This document shows positions 1 through 10,080 of a stretch of 64,000 bases of DNA, piece after piece. The stretch covers positions 1-64,000 of the forward strand of contig CAZFHI010000008.1 in the NCBI GenBank assembly GCA_964518875.1. Reading direction: 5' to 3'. Below the pieces are notes generated by a model. It was not told the origin of the DNA. It saw only the letters and a list, made by a program, of their open reading frames with translations, and searched no databases. The position numbers and the translations under genes were made by a program. The DNA is from DTU024 sp964518875. GTDB lineage: Bacteria > Bacillota > Clostridia > Christensenellales > Aristaeellaceae. Within the stretch, counting starts at the first letter, position 1. Every line of letters starts with the position of its first letter.

Positions 1-84
1 CAGACTCGATCGCTTTTTTCTCAGCTTTAAGTCTCACATCTATTGTAAAGCTACAGTTAAGATTAGTTTCATATTTTGTCTTAT

Positions 85-113
85 TTGACATAATTAAAAG
101 CTTGTACTAAAAT
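85..113 (+). promoter_or_regulatory. Sigma-A type promoter for the nucleotide-sugar dehydratase
   Basis: A -35 box TTGACA (85-90) and a -10 box TAAAAT (108-113) are separated by exactly 17 bases, 59 bases before the start codon. This is a near-consensus housekeeping promoter. A ribosome site AGGAG lies at about 161-165. Confidence 0.75.
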
Positions 114-171
114 TTAATCCTCATGTATGACATGAAAAAGAATAAGTTTCTTGCTTATAAAGGAGATATAA

Positions 172-2145
172 ATGAAATTGTACAATAAATTGCATGAATC
201 GTTTCGTGGCAAGCAGCGCGTTTTTATACTTATGTTAATAGATACAATTGCGCTGCTTGTGTCTTACGGCTTTATATTGCAGCGCATTTCATTAAACATA
301 ATCGATTTTGGATCAGGCAATGTTGCGCTTTCGGCACTTGTAATGCTTGCGTGCACATTTACACTGCGTTTTGCTTTTGGCTTGCAGCGAGCCATATGGC
401 GGTATGCTTCTGCCGGTATATTTTTAAGGATGATAATATCTGATTTTCTTGCGGGCTGGTTGTATCTTATTATAGACCGCATTTTTTTTAGTGTTCATGT
501 GTCCTTTACAAGTGCTGTGGCGGCTATGTGTGTTGGTCTTACAGCGTCTCTCTCTCTGAGGTTTGCATACCAGGTGTTTAGAAATCATCCAGAATGGCTG
601 GAGCCTGGAGAAAAGCGTAATAGCATACATAAAGATGAAATCGCGATAATAGGTGCGGGTCAGTTGGGCGTCTTTCTTGCAAGAGAGCTTTTAAGAAGCG
701 AAAATTCCCACTATACTCCTTATTGCTTTATAGATAATGACGAAAGAAAAATAGGCACATTTATAGAAGGCATACCGGTAATCGGGCCAGATGAAGCCGC
801 CGCAAAGCGTCTGCCCAGCCTTCCTGTTAAAATCGTCGTTATAGCATTACCGGATTTAAGCCAGGGAAGACAGAAAGCTGTTTTTGAAATCTATAAGCAA
901 ACAGGATGCCGTGTAAGAATATATGACTTCCCATTAAAAGATGATCCCGGCACCAGCAGTAAACGTGTTATACGTGATGTAAAAATAGAAGATCTGCTTT
1001 TTAGAGACGCGCTTACTTTCACAGATGAAAGTACAATGCAGGCATACCGCGATAAAACAGTTTTAATTACCGGCGGCGGCGGCACAATAGGCAGCGAGCT
1101 TGCAAGACAAATAGCGGCTTGCGGTCCTAAGCAGCTTATTCTGCTTGATGTATATGAAAACGGTGTATATGATTTGCAGCAAGAGCTGTTGCGAAAGTAT
1201 GGCAAAAACATTAATTTAAAAGTTATAATAGGCACAATTACTGATGCTATGCAAATGGATTATATTTTCCAAACGAATAAGCCTGACGTAGTGTTCCATG
1301 CGGCTGCTCATAAGCATGTTCCACTTATGGAATCAAGCTGTGCCGAAGCCGTTCGCAACAATGTTTTTGGCACTTATAATGTAGTAAACGCAGCAGAAAA
1401 AGCGCATGTAAAGCGCTTCGTTATGATTTCAACGGATAAGGCGGTAAATCCCACCAACATAATGGGCGCCACAAAGCGCATGTGCGAAATGATAATACAG
1501 TCGCGCAGAGACAGCAAAACACAATTTGTTGCTGTGCGCTTTGGCAATGTACTCGGTTCGAACGGTTCCGTTGTCCCGCTTTTTAAGCGCCAGATAGATG
1601 AAGGCGGCCCGGTAACAGTTACAAATAAAAAAATTATACGCTATTTTATGCTTATACCGGAAGCTGTGCAGCTTGTGCTGAGGGCAGGTGCTATGCAGGA
1701 AAAAGCAAAAATATATGTTCTTGATATGGGCAAGCCTGTTAAAATAATTGATTTGGCAGAAAACCTTATATACTTATCCGGCCTTACGCCTTATAAAGAT
1801 ATAGAAATAAAGGAAATAGGTCTTCGCCCCGGAGAAAAGCTTTACGAAGAACCGCTGATAGATACAAACAGATGCATTCGCACTGAAGATCACCGTATAT
1901 TTATAGAGCCGGAAGGTGGTTTTAAAAGAGAATATGTTGATGCTCTGTTGCGCGGTTTACGCAACCAAGTAGATATTCTTCGGGAAAACGATGCCGTGCG
2001 CTCCTTAATTATGAATATTGTTCCCACATACAAGCCGGCAGAAGAAGTAAATAAAACAGCTGAGCATACATCTGAATTTCGGATGGCTGCAGATCACCCT
2101 TACATAAAAATTAAGCCTATACAGAATACCAGCAAAGGTTTATAG
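172..2145 (+). CDS. Membrane-anchored nucleotide-sugar 4,6-dehydratase (CapD/EpsC/PglF type)
   Basis: Predicted to convert UDP-GlcNAc or a related sugar nucleotide to its 4-keto-6-deoxy form, an early step in capsule, exopolysaccharide or glycan-linker synthesis. The 657-residue length is normal for the long, membrane-bound class. Four hydrophobic segments fill roughly residues 15-125. A first Rossmann fold (IIGAGQLG, about 160) is followed by the catalytic SDR domain with its NAD loop TGGGGTIG (about 298). The T-D-K triad segment is at about 420 (STDKAVNP) and MGATK at about 430, the Met-x3-Lys form seen in the PglF/FlaA1 long class. It stands alone here on the plus strand; no glycosyltransferase follows, so the glycan it serves is not shown. 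The start is fixed by the AGGAG site 7 bases upstream. Family call firm, substrate inferred. Confidence 0.9.
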   Translation: MKLYNKLHESFRGKQRVFILMLIDTIALLVSYGFILQRISLNIIDFGSGNVALSALVMLACTFTLRFAFGLQRAIWRYASAGIFLRMIISDFLAGWLYLIIDRIFFSVHVSFTSAVAAMCVGLTASLSLRFAYQVFRNHPEWLEPGEKRNSIHKDEIAIIGAGQLGVFLARELLRSENSHYTPYCFIDNDERKIGTFIEGIPVIGPDEAAAKRLPSLPVKIVVIALPDLSQGRQKAVFEIYKQTGCRVRIYDFPLKDDPGTSSKRVIRDVKIEDLLFRDALTFTDESTMQAYRDKTVLITGGGGTIGSELARQIAACGPKQLILLDVYENGVYDLQQELLRKYGKNINLKVIIGTITDAMQMDYIFQTNKPDVVFHAAAHKHVPLMESSCAEAVRNNVFGTYNVVNAAEKAHVKRFVMISTDKAVNPTNIMGATKRMCEMIIQSRRDSKTQFVAVRFGNVLGSNGSVVPLFKRQIDEGGPVTVTNKKIIRYFMLIPEAVQLVLRAGAMQEKAKIYVLDMGKPVKIIDLAENLIYLSGLTPYKDIEIKEIGLRPGEKLYEEPLIDTNRCIRTEDHRIFIEPEGGFKREYVDALLRGLRNQVDILRENDAVRSLIMNIVPTYKPAEEVNKTAEHTSEFRMAADHPYIKIKPIQNTSKGL

Positions 2146-2221
2146 AAATATCTAAATGTATTAAGACTTTATATAAGTCTAATATTCGTTTATAGAGTAC
2201 AAATCAATTAAATATATATAG

Positions 2222-2247
2222 ATCGGGAGCTTAAGCTCCCGATTTTA
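2222..2247 (+). terminator. Intrinsic terminator after the dehydratase
   Basis: A perfect inverted repeat, ATCGGGAGCTT facing AAGCTCCCGAT, is followed by TTTT. It sits between two convergent genes and can end the plus-strand transcript. The rest of the 2146-2391 gap is AT-rich with no reading frame. Confidence 0.8.
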
Positions 2248-2391
2248 ATTATATCTATACTTCAATCAAAAAATTTTCAGTATTTTAATATAGCTCACAA
2301 AGCAGTTCAGACATTTTTTAAGAAGCATAAGTTTATAACATATTTATATTTTAAACTAACAAACAACTTTGCAAATCTTATATATAAATCC

Positions 2392-5229
2392 CTACCTTAT
2401 CCTTTCATCCCCTGCTTCAACAAGGCGGTTGTATTCTTCGCGCGTCATAAGCGTTACGCGGGGCTTGGTGCCTTCGCTGGGGCCTACTATGCCGCGGCGC
2501 TCCATTTCGTCTACAAGCCTGCCGGCTCTGCCGTAGCCTACGCGCAAAACGCGCTGAAGCATGCTTATTGATGTCTGCCCGGATTCAACCGCCATTTCTA
2601 TTGCGTCAGGCAAAAGCTCGTCAAATACTTCAGTATTTTCTGAGGAGTAATAGTCAGGGCCCTTCTTTTCCTGCTTTTTAGCGTCCTCTATATGCTCCAT
2701 AAGATCCGCGTTATATTCTGTCTGGTTGCGGCTCTTTACATATTCTGTAACAGATTCCACGTCTTTATCCGATATAAAGCAGCCCTGAACGCGCGAAGGC
2801 GCAGGAGACGTGCGCGGCATATACAGCATATCGCCGTAGCCCAAAAGCTTTTCCGCGCCGACAGAATCCAATATGGTTCTGCTGTCCACCTGAGACGTAA
2901 CCTGAAAAGCTATGCGGCTTGGAATATTAGCTTTTATAACTCCAGTTATTACGTTTACCGAAGGACGCTGAGTAGCTAAAATAAGGCATATGCCAGCCGC
3001 CCTCGCTTTTGCAGTAATGCGTTTTATATATTCTTCAACCTCTTTGCCGCTTGTTAAAATTAAATCCGCCATTTCATCTATGATCACAACGATATAAGGC
3101 ATTTTTTCTTCGCCTGGGTTAAGACGCTTGTTGTAGCCCGCTATGTTGCGCGCGCCGCTTTTCTGCATGCGCAAATAGCGGTCGTCCATTTCGTCGCACA
3201 GCCACTCCAGTGCCGCGGCAGCATCATTAACGTCTGTAATTACAGGCGAAAGAAGATGCGGGCAGGCGTTATAAGGCTGCAGCTCAACAAACTTAGGGTC
3301 AACGAGTATAAGGCGCACCTGATCCGGCCTTGCGCGGTACAAAAGACTCGTAATTACAGAGTTAATGCATACAGATTTGCCGGAGCCCGTAGCGCCCGCT
3401 ATTAGCAGGTGCGGCATACTACTTAAGTCGCATATTATAGGCGTGCCCGCTATGTCCTTTCCAAGGGCTACTGTGGTCGGCGAATTATTGTTTAAAAGCT
3501 TTTTAGAAAACAAGACCTCTCTTAAATATACGGTTTCCGCCTTGTCATTTGCTACTTCTATGCCTACAAGCGGCGTTCCCGGGATCGGTATCTCCGCGCG
3601 CACAGGCGCTTTCGCGAGCAACTCAAGCGAAAGGTTGTCTAAAACATTTCTTATCTTATTTACGTTTACGCCTTCGCCTAAACGTATGGCAAAGCGGGTT
3701 ATGGCAGGCCCATGCACAATCTGCTGCACAGTCGCTGGAATATTAAAAGAATCCAGCGTCTGTACAAGTTTCTTTGCGCGTTTAACGTCTTCTTCGCTCG
3801 TATCTTCTCTGCTGCCTTCAGGACATGATGACAGCAGTCTCTCCGGCGGTATGTCGTAGTATTCCGGCACAAACGAAAGCTGTTCTCCGTTTGATTTTAA
3901 GTTCCCGCCCGATTTTTCGAATGTTTTCTTTTTTGGTTTTAAATTGACCGCCGTATTTTCAGCTTTTGGTTCACGCTTTTTGTTTTCTATTTTATTTTCG
4001 TTTTTATCTTCTTCAGGCTTGCTGTTTTCAAAACTTTTTTGTTTGAGATTTGGTGAACATGAAATATCCTGAGCTTCATCAGGCGACGTTTTTTGATCGT
4101 CTTTTATACATTCAGATGAATATATCTGACTTGTATTATTAGCTGTATAGTTGTTGTCTGCATCTTGTATTGCTTTTTTTATTCCTGATTGCTGCTCGTC
4201 TTGCGCTTTATATAATGCGCTTTGTGTCTGCCGCTGCGCGCGCACGTCGTTTATCATGGAAGCGTTTTCTTTATTAAAATAATTTTGCGAATGTTCATCG
4301 TGCTTTTTTATATGACGAGCTGTTTCCTGACCTGTAAGGTTATAGAAATCGTCCATATTGTCCTCAACAGGTTTAAATCCAAGCTGTTCATCTGTTTTTT
4401 CATTGTAAAAAGCGTTTGGATCTATTGCCGGCGCGCCGAAAAGAGATTCCTGCACAAGCGGAGCGTCCCACGTAACCTGCTTAGACGCTGTGTTTTCCTC
4501 AGCTTCATAAACAGGCTGTTTCTGCGTTGCCGCAGTATTTGCTCCTTCATGTGCATCAGTTTCATTTAAGGGGTCTTTATCTATGCTGTTAACAGCCTGA
4601 GCCCGCTTTTTATCGCTAAGCTTCTGTGCATAGATAATAGGATTAAAGCCTATAAGCGCAAAAAGCTGTGCCGCCGCCGCAATTACTATAAGCATTATTC
4701 CGCCCGCTTTGCCAAGCAGTTTCCAAAGCGGGAACGCTATAAGCATGCCTATCCATCCCCCTCCGGGCAATGGCGTGGCGCGCCCCCCAAACTGCGCATA
4801 AGCTGCGCTCAGATAGGCGCCGTAGCTTGTTGGGTTGGGATGTTTTAAATAGTGAATATTTAAGTTAAGAGTATAGTCCATAAGCGTTCCATAGCCTGTA
4901 ACGGTGCTTATGAGCGTAATAAAAGTTAAAATACAAACATATAAAGAAAAACTTAACAAAGCGACTCTTAACGAAGCGCGTCTTTTTGAAGATACAGCAA
5001 AAGAAGCGCCCAAGGCTATTAGCAAAAAAGGCAGCGGCACATTAAAATTGCCTGAAAGGCTTATTACAACGCTTTTAAAGAATGCAAGCGAGCGCGTAGT
5101 TGTAGGAGCAGAAATGCCAAGCAGAAAACACACGCCTAGGGTTATCATAATAACGGCCATGCAAAGCATAAATACGCCCGCTCTGTCCGTAGAGCGAATA
5201 TTCTGCTGTGCCTTGCTTCTTGTACTCAC
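2392..5229 (-). CDS. ftsK: DNA translocase FtsK/SpoIIIE
   Basis: Hexameric ATP-driven DNA pump that clears chromosome DNA from the division septum or into the forespore. The 945 residues show the family order: four to five membrane helices in the first 200 residues, a long polar low-complexity linker (about 210-450) rich in Gln, Asn, Glu and Lys, then the motor with Walker A GATGSGKS (about 607-614), Walker B IVVIIDEMAD, and a C-terminal gamma winged helix (about 880-945) that reads polar DNA motifs. Start is GTG at 5229, overlapping the upstream stop by one base, with AGAAGGAG before it, so translation is coupled to the secreted protein upstream. Sequence alone does not separate FtsK from SpoIIIE. 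Family call firm. Confidence 0.95.
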   Translation of the reverse strand: MSTRSKAQQNIRSTDRAGVFMLCMAVIMITLGVCFLLGISAPTTTRSLAFFKSVVISLSGNFNVPLPFLLIALGASFAVSSKRRASLRVALLSFSLYVCILTFITLISTVTGYGTLMDYTLNLNIHYLKHPNPTSYGAYLSAAYAQFGGRATPLPGGGWIGMLIAFPLWKLLGKAGGIMLIVIAAAAQLFALIGFNPIIYAQKLSDKKRAQAVNSIDKDPLNETDAHEGANTAATQKQPVYEAEENTASKQVTWDAPLVQESLFGAPAIDPNAFYNEKTDEQLGFKPVEDNMDDFYNLTGQETARHIKKHDEHSQNYFNKENASMINDVRAQRQTQSALYKAQDEQQSGIKKAIQDADNNYTANNTSQIYSSECIKDDQKTSPDEAQDISCSPNLKQKSFENSKPEEDKNENKIENKKREPKAENTAVNLKPKKKTFEKSGGNLKSNGEQLSFVPEYYDIPPERLLSSCPEGSREDTSEEDVKRAKKLVQTLDSFNIPATVQQIVHGPAITRFAIRLGEGVNVNKIRNVLDNLSLELLAKAPVRAEIPIPGTPLVGIEVANDKAETVYLREVLFSKKLLNNNSPTTVALGKDIAGTPIICDLSSMPHLLIAGATGSGKSVCINSVITSLLYRARPDQVRLILVDPKFVELQPYNACPHLLSPVITDVNDAAAALEWLCDEMDDRYLRMQKSGARNIAGYNKRLNPGEEKMPYIVVIIDEMADLILTSGKEVEEYIKRITAKARAAGICLILATQRPSVNVITGVIKANIPSRIAFQVTSQVDSRTILDSVGAEKLLGYGDMLYMPRTSPAPSRVQGCFISDKDVESVTEYVKSRNQTEYNADLMEHIEDAKKQEKKGPDYYSSENTEVFDELLPDAIEMAVESGQTSISMLQRVLRVGYGRAGRLVDEMERRGIVGPSEGTKPRVTLMTREEYNRLVEAGDERIR

Positions 5230-6434
5230 TATTCTCCTTCTTTCTGTATAAGCATCGCTGAAAATATATCTTGTTTATCTATACTTATCATAACGCTGAA
5301 TTCGCCAAAGGAGTACATAAGTCCTTCCCCTTCTTCAACGAAATACTGCTCTGCAACGCTGCCTTCAAGCGGCAGCACGGCCAAAGGTTCGCCAAAAGAT
5401 TTAATTATATCTTGTTTTTTTGTAACACCTGTTTTGCAGTTTGCTACTGACATTCTCTTTGCAAGCATGCCGTTCACCGTTGTTTTCCCATCATTTACTA
5501 TAGGATAAATGTTTCTGAATTCCGGCGCTTCAAGCACGTAGCGTTCTGAAGAAATATAGCGTTCAGGGTCTGTAAGCTCTTTGTATTTTTCAAGCACTTC
5601 CTGTATTGGTTTTCCTATTATGTCAGGCACATTTGGAAGCCTGCCCTTTGAAATGTTTTCTTTATCTAAATCAGCGTTATCTGCATTAAGCGCATCGAGT
5701 TTTAACAAAGGACTGTTTTCGCTTAAATTGAGCATATCCTTAAGCTCATAATAATAAAATGAAAACGCCGCCGATCTGTCGGATAAAAACTTAAATCCCG
5801 GCTGAGAATAGCTTATAAATACGCCTGTTTGCGTAAGTATCGCTCTGTCAAGCGGTACAGGCAGCGCATCTGAAACATCGTAAAAAGACATATTGACAAG
5901 CTTGTCTTCAATCCATGCTTCAATTTTTCCCTGGGCGGAAGCGTTAAATATATTCTTCGCTTCAAAAGGCTCGCCGGTATCGCATAAAAACATAAGCGGT
6001 ATATATTCATGTCCCCGCAATCCGGATAACAGCCTTCCTTCCACAGAAATAAGAACGCTTATAATATACGGTTCTGCTTTCGCGCTCAATATGCACGCTT
6101 CGCTTAATATGCTGGTTTCGCTTCCATAGCCTGATTCGCCCAAAGCAATAAAGCTGTCCACATTGGCCGCCTGTTTTATTGCATAGTTTATTTTCTCTTC
6201 CGCCGCTTTATTTTGAATATCCCTTATTTGCGGATAATCTATTTTTACGTTCCCGCTCGTTTCTTTTATAAATTCAATCCGTGCCTTACTTTTTACATTT
6301 GAAGCTATAAGCGGCGCAGGTGAAATATACGGCGTATCAGTATTTTGTTCTTCTTTAATAGACGCTTGCGCCAAAGCCGTTAAAGGCACAAGAATCGCAG
6401 TAAATATTATGCACAGGCGTTTTATTGTCTTCAT
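5229..6434 (-). CDS. Secreted protein with RsiV-like DUF3298 region, function unknown
   Basis: 401 residues with an N-terminal signal peptide (MKTIKRLCIIF to about ALAQA, cleavage near residue 24). Residues about 50-230 have the alternating pattern of DUF4163/DUF3298 domains found in RsiV-type and spore-envelope proteins, including a long beta-rich stretch and the phrase GLRGHEYIPLMF. The C-terminal part (about 270-401) is not recognised. It lies directly upstream of ftsK, its TAG overlapping the ftsK GTG, so the two are co-translated. The start has a strong GGAGG seven bases upstream. An extracytoplasmic role linked to envelope or sporulation is inference from location only. Confidence 0.55.
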   Translation of the reverse strand: MKTIKRLCIIFTAILVPLTALAQASIKEEQNTDTPYISPAPLIASNVKSKARIEFIKETSGNVKIDYPQIRDIQNKAAEEKINYAIKQAANVDSFIALGESGYGSETSILSEACILSAKAEPYIISVLISVEGRLLSGLRGHEYIPLMFLCDTGEPFEAKNIFNASAQGKIEAWIEDKLVNMSFYDVSDALPVPLDRAILTQTGVFISYSQPGFKFLSDRSAAFSFYYYELKDMLNLSENSPLLKLDALNADNADLDKENISKGRLPNVPDIIGKPIQEVLEKYKELTDPERYISSERYVLEAPEFRNIYPIVNDGKTTVNGMLAKRMSVANCKTGVTKKQDIIKSFGEPLAVLPLEGSVAEQYFVEEGEGLMYSFGEFSVMISIDKQDIFSAMLIQKEGE

Positions 6435-6526
6435 GGCAAAACCTCCTGTATATATTTTAGCTTAAAGCATGAATTGTTTCAAGTTTAATACATAATATTT
6501 ACCTATTATTACATGCAAAATATGTT

Positions 6527-7747
6527 TTAATTATAAACGGGGCCTATAAGCGCCTTGGCGCATGGGATATGCAGCATTTCAGACGCCGCATGCACGTCAG
6601 ACCTTGTAACGGAGTCTATGTTGTTTAAAGTCTCAGACAGGCTTATATATTTTTTAAGGCTTATTTCCTGCTCTCCCAGGTCGTGCATGCGGTGCATAAG
6701 GCTCTCCTCAGCTATTACCACAGCTGTTTTAACCTGTACCTTGGCGTAATCAAGTTCCTCCTCCGTTACGCCGTCCGTTTTAAGCTTTCTAAGCTGTTCA
6801 TATATTTCGCTTTCGACTTTCGCTATATTTTCCGGCCTGCAGGCTGCGTAAACAATAAAATCGCCTATATAAGGGTATGTGGTATAGCTCGAATACACCT
6901 GATAAGCGAGCGCGCGCTCTTCCCTTACGCTCTGGAAAAGCCTTGATGAATTTCCCCCGCCAAGTATGGTTGAAAGAATGGACATAGTGTATGCTCTTTT
7001 ATCGCCTTCAGCCACGCCTTCAAATCCAAGGCATATATGCGCCTGTTCAGTATCCTTTTTGATATACAGCTTTTTATGTTCATAAAGAAACTTATTTTCA
7101 GGGTAAGCCGCTTCGGTGCCCTGTTCCCAGCAGGAAAAGCACCGCTCTATTTTTGATTTTATTTTTTCTTTATCAAATTTCCCAGCTACTACTACAAGCG
7201 CGTTGTTTGCTACATAATATTTGCTCCTGAAGTCATTTAACGACTGCGTTTTATATTTAAGCAGCGCTTCCTTTTCACCTAATATGGTTTCAGACAGGCT
7301 TCCCTCATACAGCGCTTTATTTATAAGGTCAAAAACGCTTTCTTCCGGCGAATCCTCAACCATGGCGATTTCTTCAGCTATTACGCGTTTTCCTTTTTTA
7401 AACGAGTCCTCGTCTAATACAGGGTTCAGCGCGATATCCGCTAAAAGCTCTATGCAGCTTTCTATTTCATCAGGCAAAACCCTTGCGTAATACACAGTGC
7501 TCGTGCGGCTTGTAGCTGCGTTTATCTGCCCTCCGAGAGCGTCCATCTGCTTTGCAATCTGTTTTGCGTTCCTCGTAAAAGTACCCTTAAACGCCATATG
7601 CTCCATGAAGTGCGAAAGGCCGTTTTCATCTCTGCTTTCAAGCATTGAGCCCGCCTTAACCCATACGCCTGCGGCGGCTGAGTAGCTCTTGCTGTCAAGA
7701 TCCAGTATTACTTTAAGGCCGTTTGGCAAGCTGTAGCGTTCCGTCAT
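6527..7747 (-). CDS. M16 family zinc metalloprotease (YmxG/PqqL-like)
   Basis: Zinc peptidase of the processing-peptidase/insulinase clan. The inverted zinc site HxxEH is present as HFMEH (residues 46-50), with the distal glutamate expected near residue 126 in AEEIAMVEDS. The 406 residues correspond to one M16 active domain plus its inactive half, the usual bacterial length. No signal peptide, so cytoplasmic. It follows pnp on the same strand, the arrangement of the Bacillus pnp-ylxY-mlpA (ymxG) region. It probably degrades peptides; the true substrate is unknown in this subfamily. Confidence 0.88.
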   Translation of the reverse strand: MTERYSLPNGLKVILDLDSKSYSAAAGVWVKAGSMLESRDENGLSHFMEHMAFKGTFTRNAKQIAKQMDALGGQINAATSRTSTVYYARVLPDEIESCIELLADIALNPVLDEDSFKKGKRVIAEEIAMVEDSPEESVFDLINKALYEGSLSETILGEKEALLKYKTQSLNDFRSKYYVANNALVVVAGKFDKEKIKSKIERCFSCWEQGTEAAYPENKFLYEHKKLYIKKDTEQAHICLGFEGVAEGDKRAYTMSILSTILGGGNSSRLFQSVREERALAYQVYSSYTTYPYIGDFIVYAACRPENIAKVESEIYEQLRKLKTDGVTEEELDYAKVQVKTAVVIAEESLMHRMHDLGEQEISLKKYISLSETLNNIDSVTRSDVHAASEMLHIPCAKALIGPVYN

Positions 7748-7772
7748 CTATACCTTCTTTAAATAAACAAGA

Positions 7773-7789
7773 CCTGCGAAAACCGCAGG
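7773..7789 (-). terminator. Hairpin between pnp and the M16 peptidase
   Basis: On the minus strand CCTGCG and CGCAGG flank a 5-base loop, followed by TCTTGTTT. The T tract is interrupted, so it is probably a partial terminator that reduces but may not stop read-through into the peptidase gene. Confidence 0.5.
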
Positions 7790-7813
7790 CGTTGTTTTAA
7801 TTTATCTGTCGTT

Positions 7814-9988
7814 TTAGTCGTTTTTTCTGTCGCGGCTCTGGCCGTCTCTGCGCGGCGGGCGGCGGCGTTCCGAACCACCGTGCGCTCCTCTGCTGCGCGG
7901 CTTATATTCCATGTCGTTGCGCAGAAGGTTTATCCTGCCCTGCGAATCTATTTCCGACACCTTTACTTCTATTGTATCGCCTATGTTCAGCACGTCTTCA
8001 ACCTTATCCACATGCTCGTTTGCAAGCTTGCTTATGTGCAGCAGGCCGTCCTTTCCGGGCAGAAGCTCTATAAACGCTCCCATGTTGCTAAGTATTCTGA
8101 CAACCTTGCCAAGATATACTTCGCCGACTTCTATATCCTTCGCGATGCCTTCTATTATGCTCTTGGCGCGCAGGCCTGCTTCTTCATCGTTTGTGGCGAT
8201 AGCAACGCGTCCGTCGTCCTCTATGTCTATCTTGACTCCTGTTTCATCGATTATCTTGTTTATTACTTTTCCGCCGGAGCCTATTACTTCTCTTATCTTG
8301 TCCGGATTAATATTAAACATAATGATCTTTGGAGCATAGGGGCTTAAGTGCTTGCTAGGTTCAGGCTTGGCTTCAAGCATTATCTTCAATATGTGAAGCC
8401 TGCCCTGCAGAGCCTGTTCAAGCGCTGTTTTTAATATGGCCTTGTCGATACCTGAAATCTTTATGTCCATCTGCACTGCCGTTATGCCGTTTTGGGTACC
8501 TGCAACTTTAAAGTCCATATCGCCCAAAAAGTCTTCAAGGCCCTGTATGTCTGTAAGCACTATGACTTTGCCTGTCTGCTCGTCCTTTATAAGGCCCATT
8601 GCAACGCCAGCGACAGGCGCTTTAATCTGCACGCCAGCGTCCATCAAAGATAGGGTGCTTCCGCATACGGACGCCATAGATGAAGAACCGTTGCTTGATA
8701 AAATTTCGCTCACAAGACGGATAGCGTAAGGGAATTCTTCTTCGCTCGGTATTACCGGGAGCAAGGCTCTCTCCGCCAGAGCGCCGTGGCCTATTTCACG
8801 CCTTCCCGGGGATTTAAGCCTTCCGGTTTCGCCCGTGCAGTACGGAGGGAAATTGTAGTGATGTATATAGCGCTTGCTGTCTTCGTTTGAAAGGCCGTCA
8901 AGCATCTGCGCTTCTCTTAAAGTGCCAAGCGTTGTAACCGTAAGGGCTTGTGTTTGCCCGCGCGTAAACACGGCGCTTCCGTGGGTGCGCGGCAGTATGC
9001 CCGTTTCGCACCATATAGGACGCACTTCAGTAACCTTTCTTCCGTCCGGACGTACGCCCTGATCCACTATTTTGCGGCGCATTACTTCTTTGTTCAGGTT
9101 GTAAAGAGCGTCCGCAATTTCAAGCTCTCTGCCTTCAAAAATTTCAGCGAAATGCTCCTGCACCTCGTTGGTAATCTGTTTTTCTCTCGCCTGTCTTTCC
9201 TGGCGGTCATATGTGTCAAATGCCCACTGCACTTTAGAAAGCGCAAATTCGCGCACGGCTTCCTTTATGTCCTCTCCTGTAAGCGCAAGAGGGAAATCCT
9301 TTTTGGGCTTGCCTATTTCTTCAACTATTTTCTTTTGGAAAGCGCAGATTTCTTTTATGCTCTCATGGCCTAACAGTATGCCTTCAAGTAGCACGTCTTC
9401 CGATACCTCGTTTGCTCCGCCTTCAACCATCATAATGGCGTCTTCCGTTCCTGCGACCGTTAAATGCATTACGCTCTTCTGGCGCCCGGCTTCATCAGGG
9501 TTTATAACATATTTTCCGTCAACCAGGCCTACTTCAACAGCGCCTATCGGGCCGTTCCACGGTATATCGCTCACCGCTATCGCGGCGGAAGAGCCTATCA
9601 TGGCGGGGATCTCCGGCGGTACGTCCTGATCCACAGATAACGCGGTAGCTACAACCTGCACGTCGTTGCGCATGCCCTTAGGAAAAAGAGGGCGCAGCGG
9701 CCTGTCTATAAGGCGGCATGTAAGTATGCCTTTTTCGCTTGGCCTTCCCTCGCGGCGTATAAAGCCGCCTGGTATTTTGCCAACAGAGTAAAGCTTTTCC
9801 AGAAAATCCACAGTAAGAGGGAAAAAGTCCGTCCCCTCGCGCGGTTCCTCGGACGCGGTTACGTTTACCATGACAACCGTATCCCCGTAGTGTACAAGCA
9901 CTGTGCCGTTTGCCTGCTGTGCGTACTTGCCGAACTCAAGGGTTATTTCCCTTCCGGCAAAATCCATAGTATACTTTTTGTGTTCCAT
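7814..9988 (-). CDS. pnp: Polyribonucleotide nucleotidyltransferase (PNPase)
   Basis: Phosphorolytic 3'-to-5' exoribonuclease of the RNA degradation machinery. Starting at ATG 9988 (MEHKKYTMDF) it has 724 residues: two RNase PH domains with an alpha-helical linker, a KH domain (about 550-610, with IGSGGKVI) and an S1 domain (about 620-690), then a basic Arg/Gly-rich tail (RSRGAHGG and RRRPPRRDGQ) that probably binds RNA. A GTG eight codons further upstream is open, but ATG 9988 has GGAGAGGAAG at proper spacing and gives the usual N-terminus. It lies just after rpsO, the conserved order in bacteria. Confidence 0.97.
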   Translation of the reverse strand: MEHKKYTMDFAGREITLEFGKYAQQANGTVLVHYGDTVVMVNVTASEEPREGTDFFPLTVDFLEKLYSVGKIPGGFIRREGRPSEKGILTCRLIDRPLRPLFPKGMRNDVQVVATALSVDQDVPPEIPAMIGSSAAIAVSDIPWNGPIGAVEVGLVDGKYVINPDEAGRQKSVMHLTVAGTEDAIMMVEGGANEVSEDVLLEGILLGHESIKEICAFQKKIVEEIGKPKKDFPLALTGEDIKEAVREFALSKVQWAFDTYDRQERQAREKQITNEVQEHFAEIFEGRELEIADALYNLNKEVMRRKIVDQGVRPDGRKVTEVRPIWCETGILPRTHGSAVFTRGQTQALTVTTLGTLREAQMLDGLSNEDSKRYIHHYNFPPYCTGETGRLKSPGRREIGHGALAERALLPVIPSEEEFPYAIRLVSEILSSNGSSSMASVCGSTLSLMDAGVQIKAPVAGVAMGLIKDEQTGKVIVLTDIQGLEDFLGDMDFKVAGTQNGITAVQMDIKISGIDKAILKTALEQALQGRLHILKIMLEAKPEPSKHLSPYAPKIIMFNINPDKIREVIGSGGKVINKIIDETGVKIDIEDDGRVAIATNDEEAGLRAKSIIEGIAKDIEVGEVYLGKVVRILSNMGAFIELLPGKDGLLHISKLANEHVDKVEDVLNIGDTIEVKVSEIDSQGRINLLRNDMEYKPRSRGAHGGSERRRPPRRDGQSRDRKND

Positions 9989-10042
9989 TCTCTTCCTCTC
10001 CGGCGTACTCACAGCACGCCTAACACCTTACTTATAAAAAGA

Positions 10043-10071
10043 AAACCGGACAACAAGGCGTTCTCCGGTTT
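10043..10071 (-). terminator. Hairpin between rpsO and pnp
   Basis: AAACCGGA and TCCGGTTT pair across a 13-base loop; on the minus strand the stem is followed by TTTTCTTTTT. It should end part of the rpsO transcript and separate it from pnp. In other bacteria this interval carries the PNPase autoregulation and RNase III processing site, which could also apply here. Confidence 0.65.
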
Positions 10072-10080
10072 GTTTTTGTC

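Noticed and set aside
3365..5251. Open frames opposite ftsK, some over 100 codons
   Set aside because: Shadow frames of a well-recognised gene; no start signals and no recognisable protein pattern.
7880..9629. Long open frames antisense to pnp, up to about 155 codons
   Set aside because: They have no ribosome sites, odd composition and overlap a certain gene over its whole length; they arise from codon bias of pnp.
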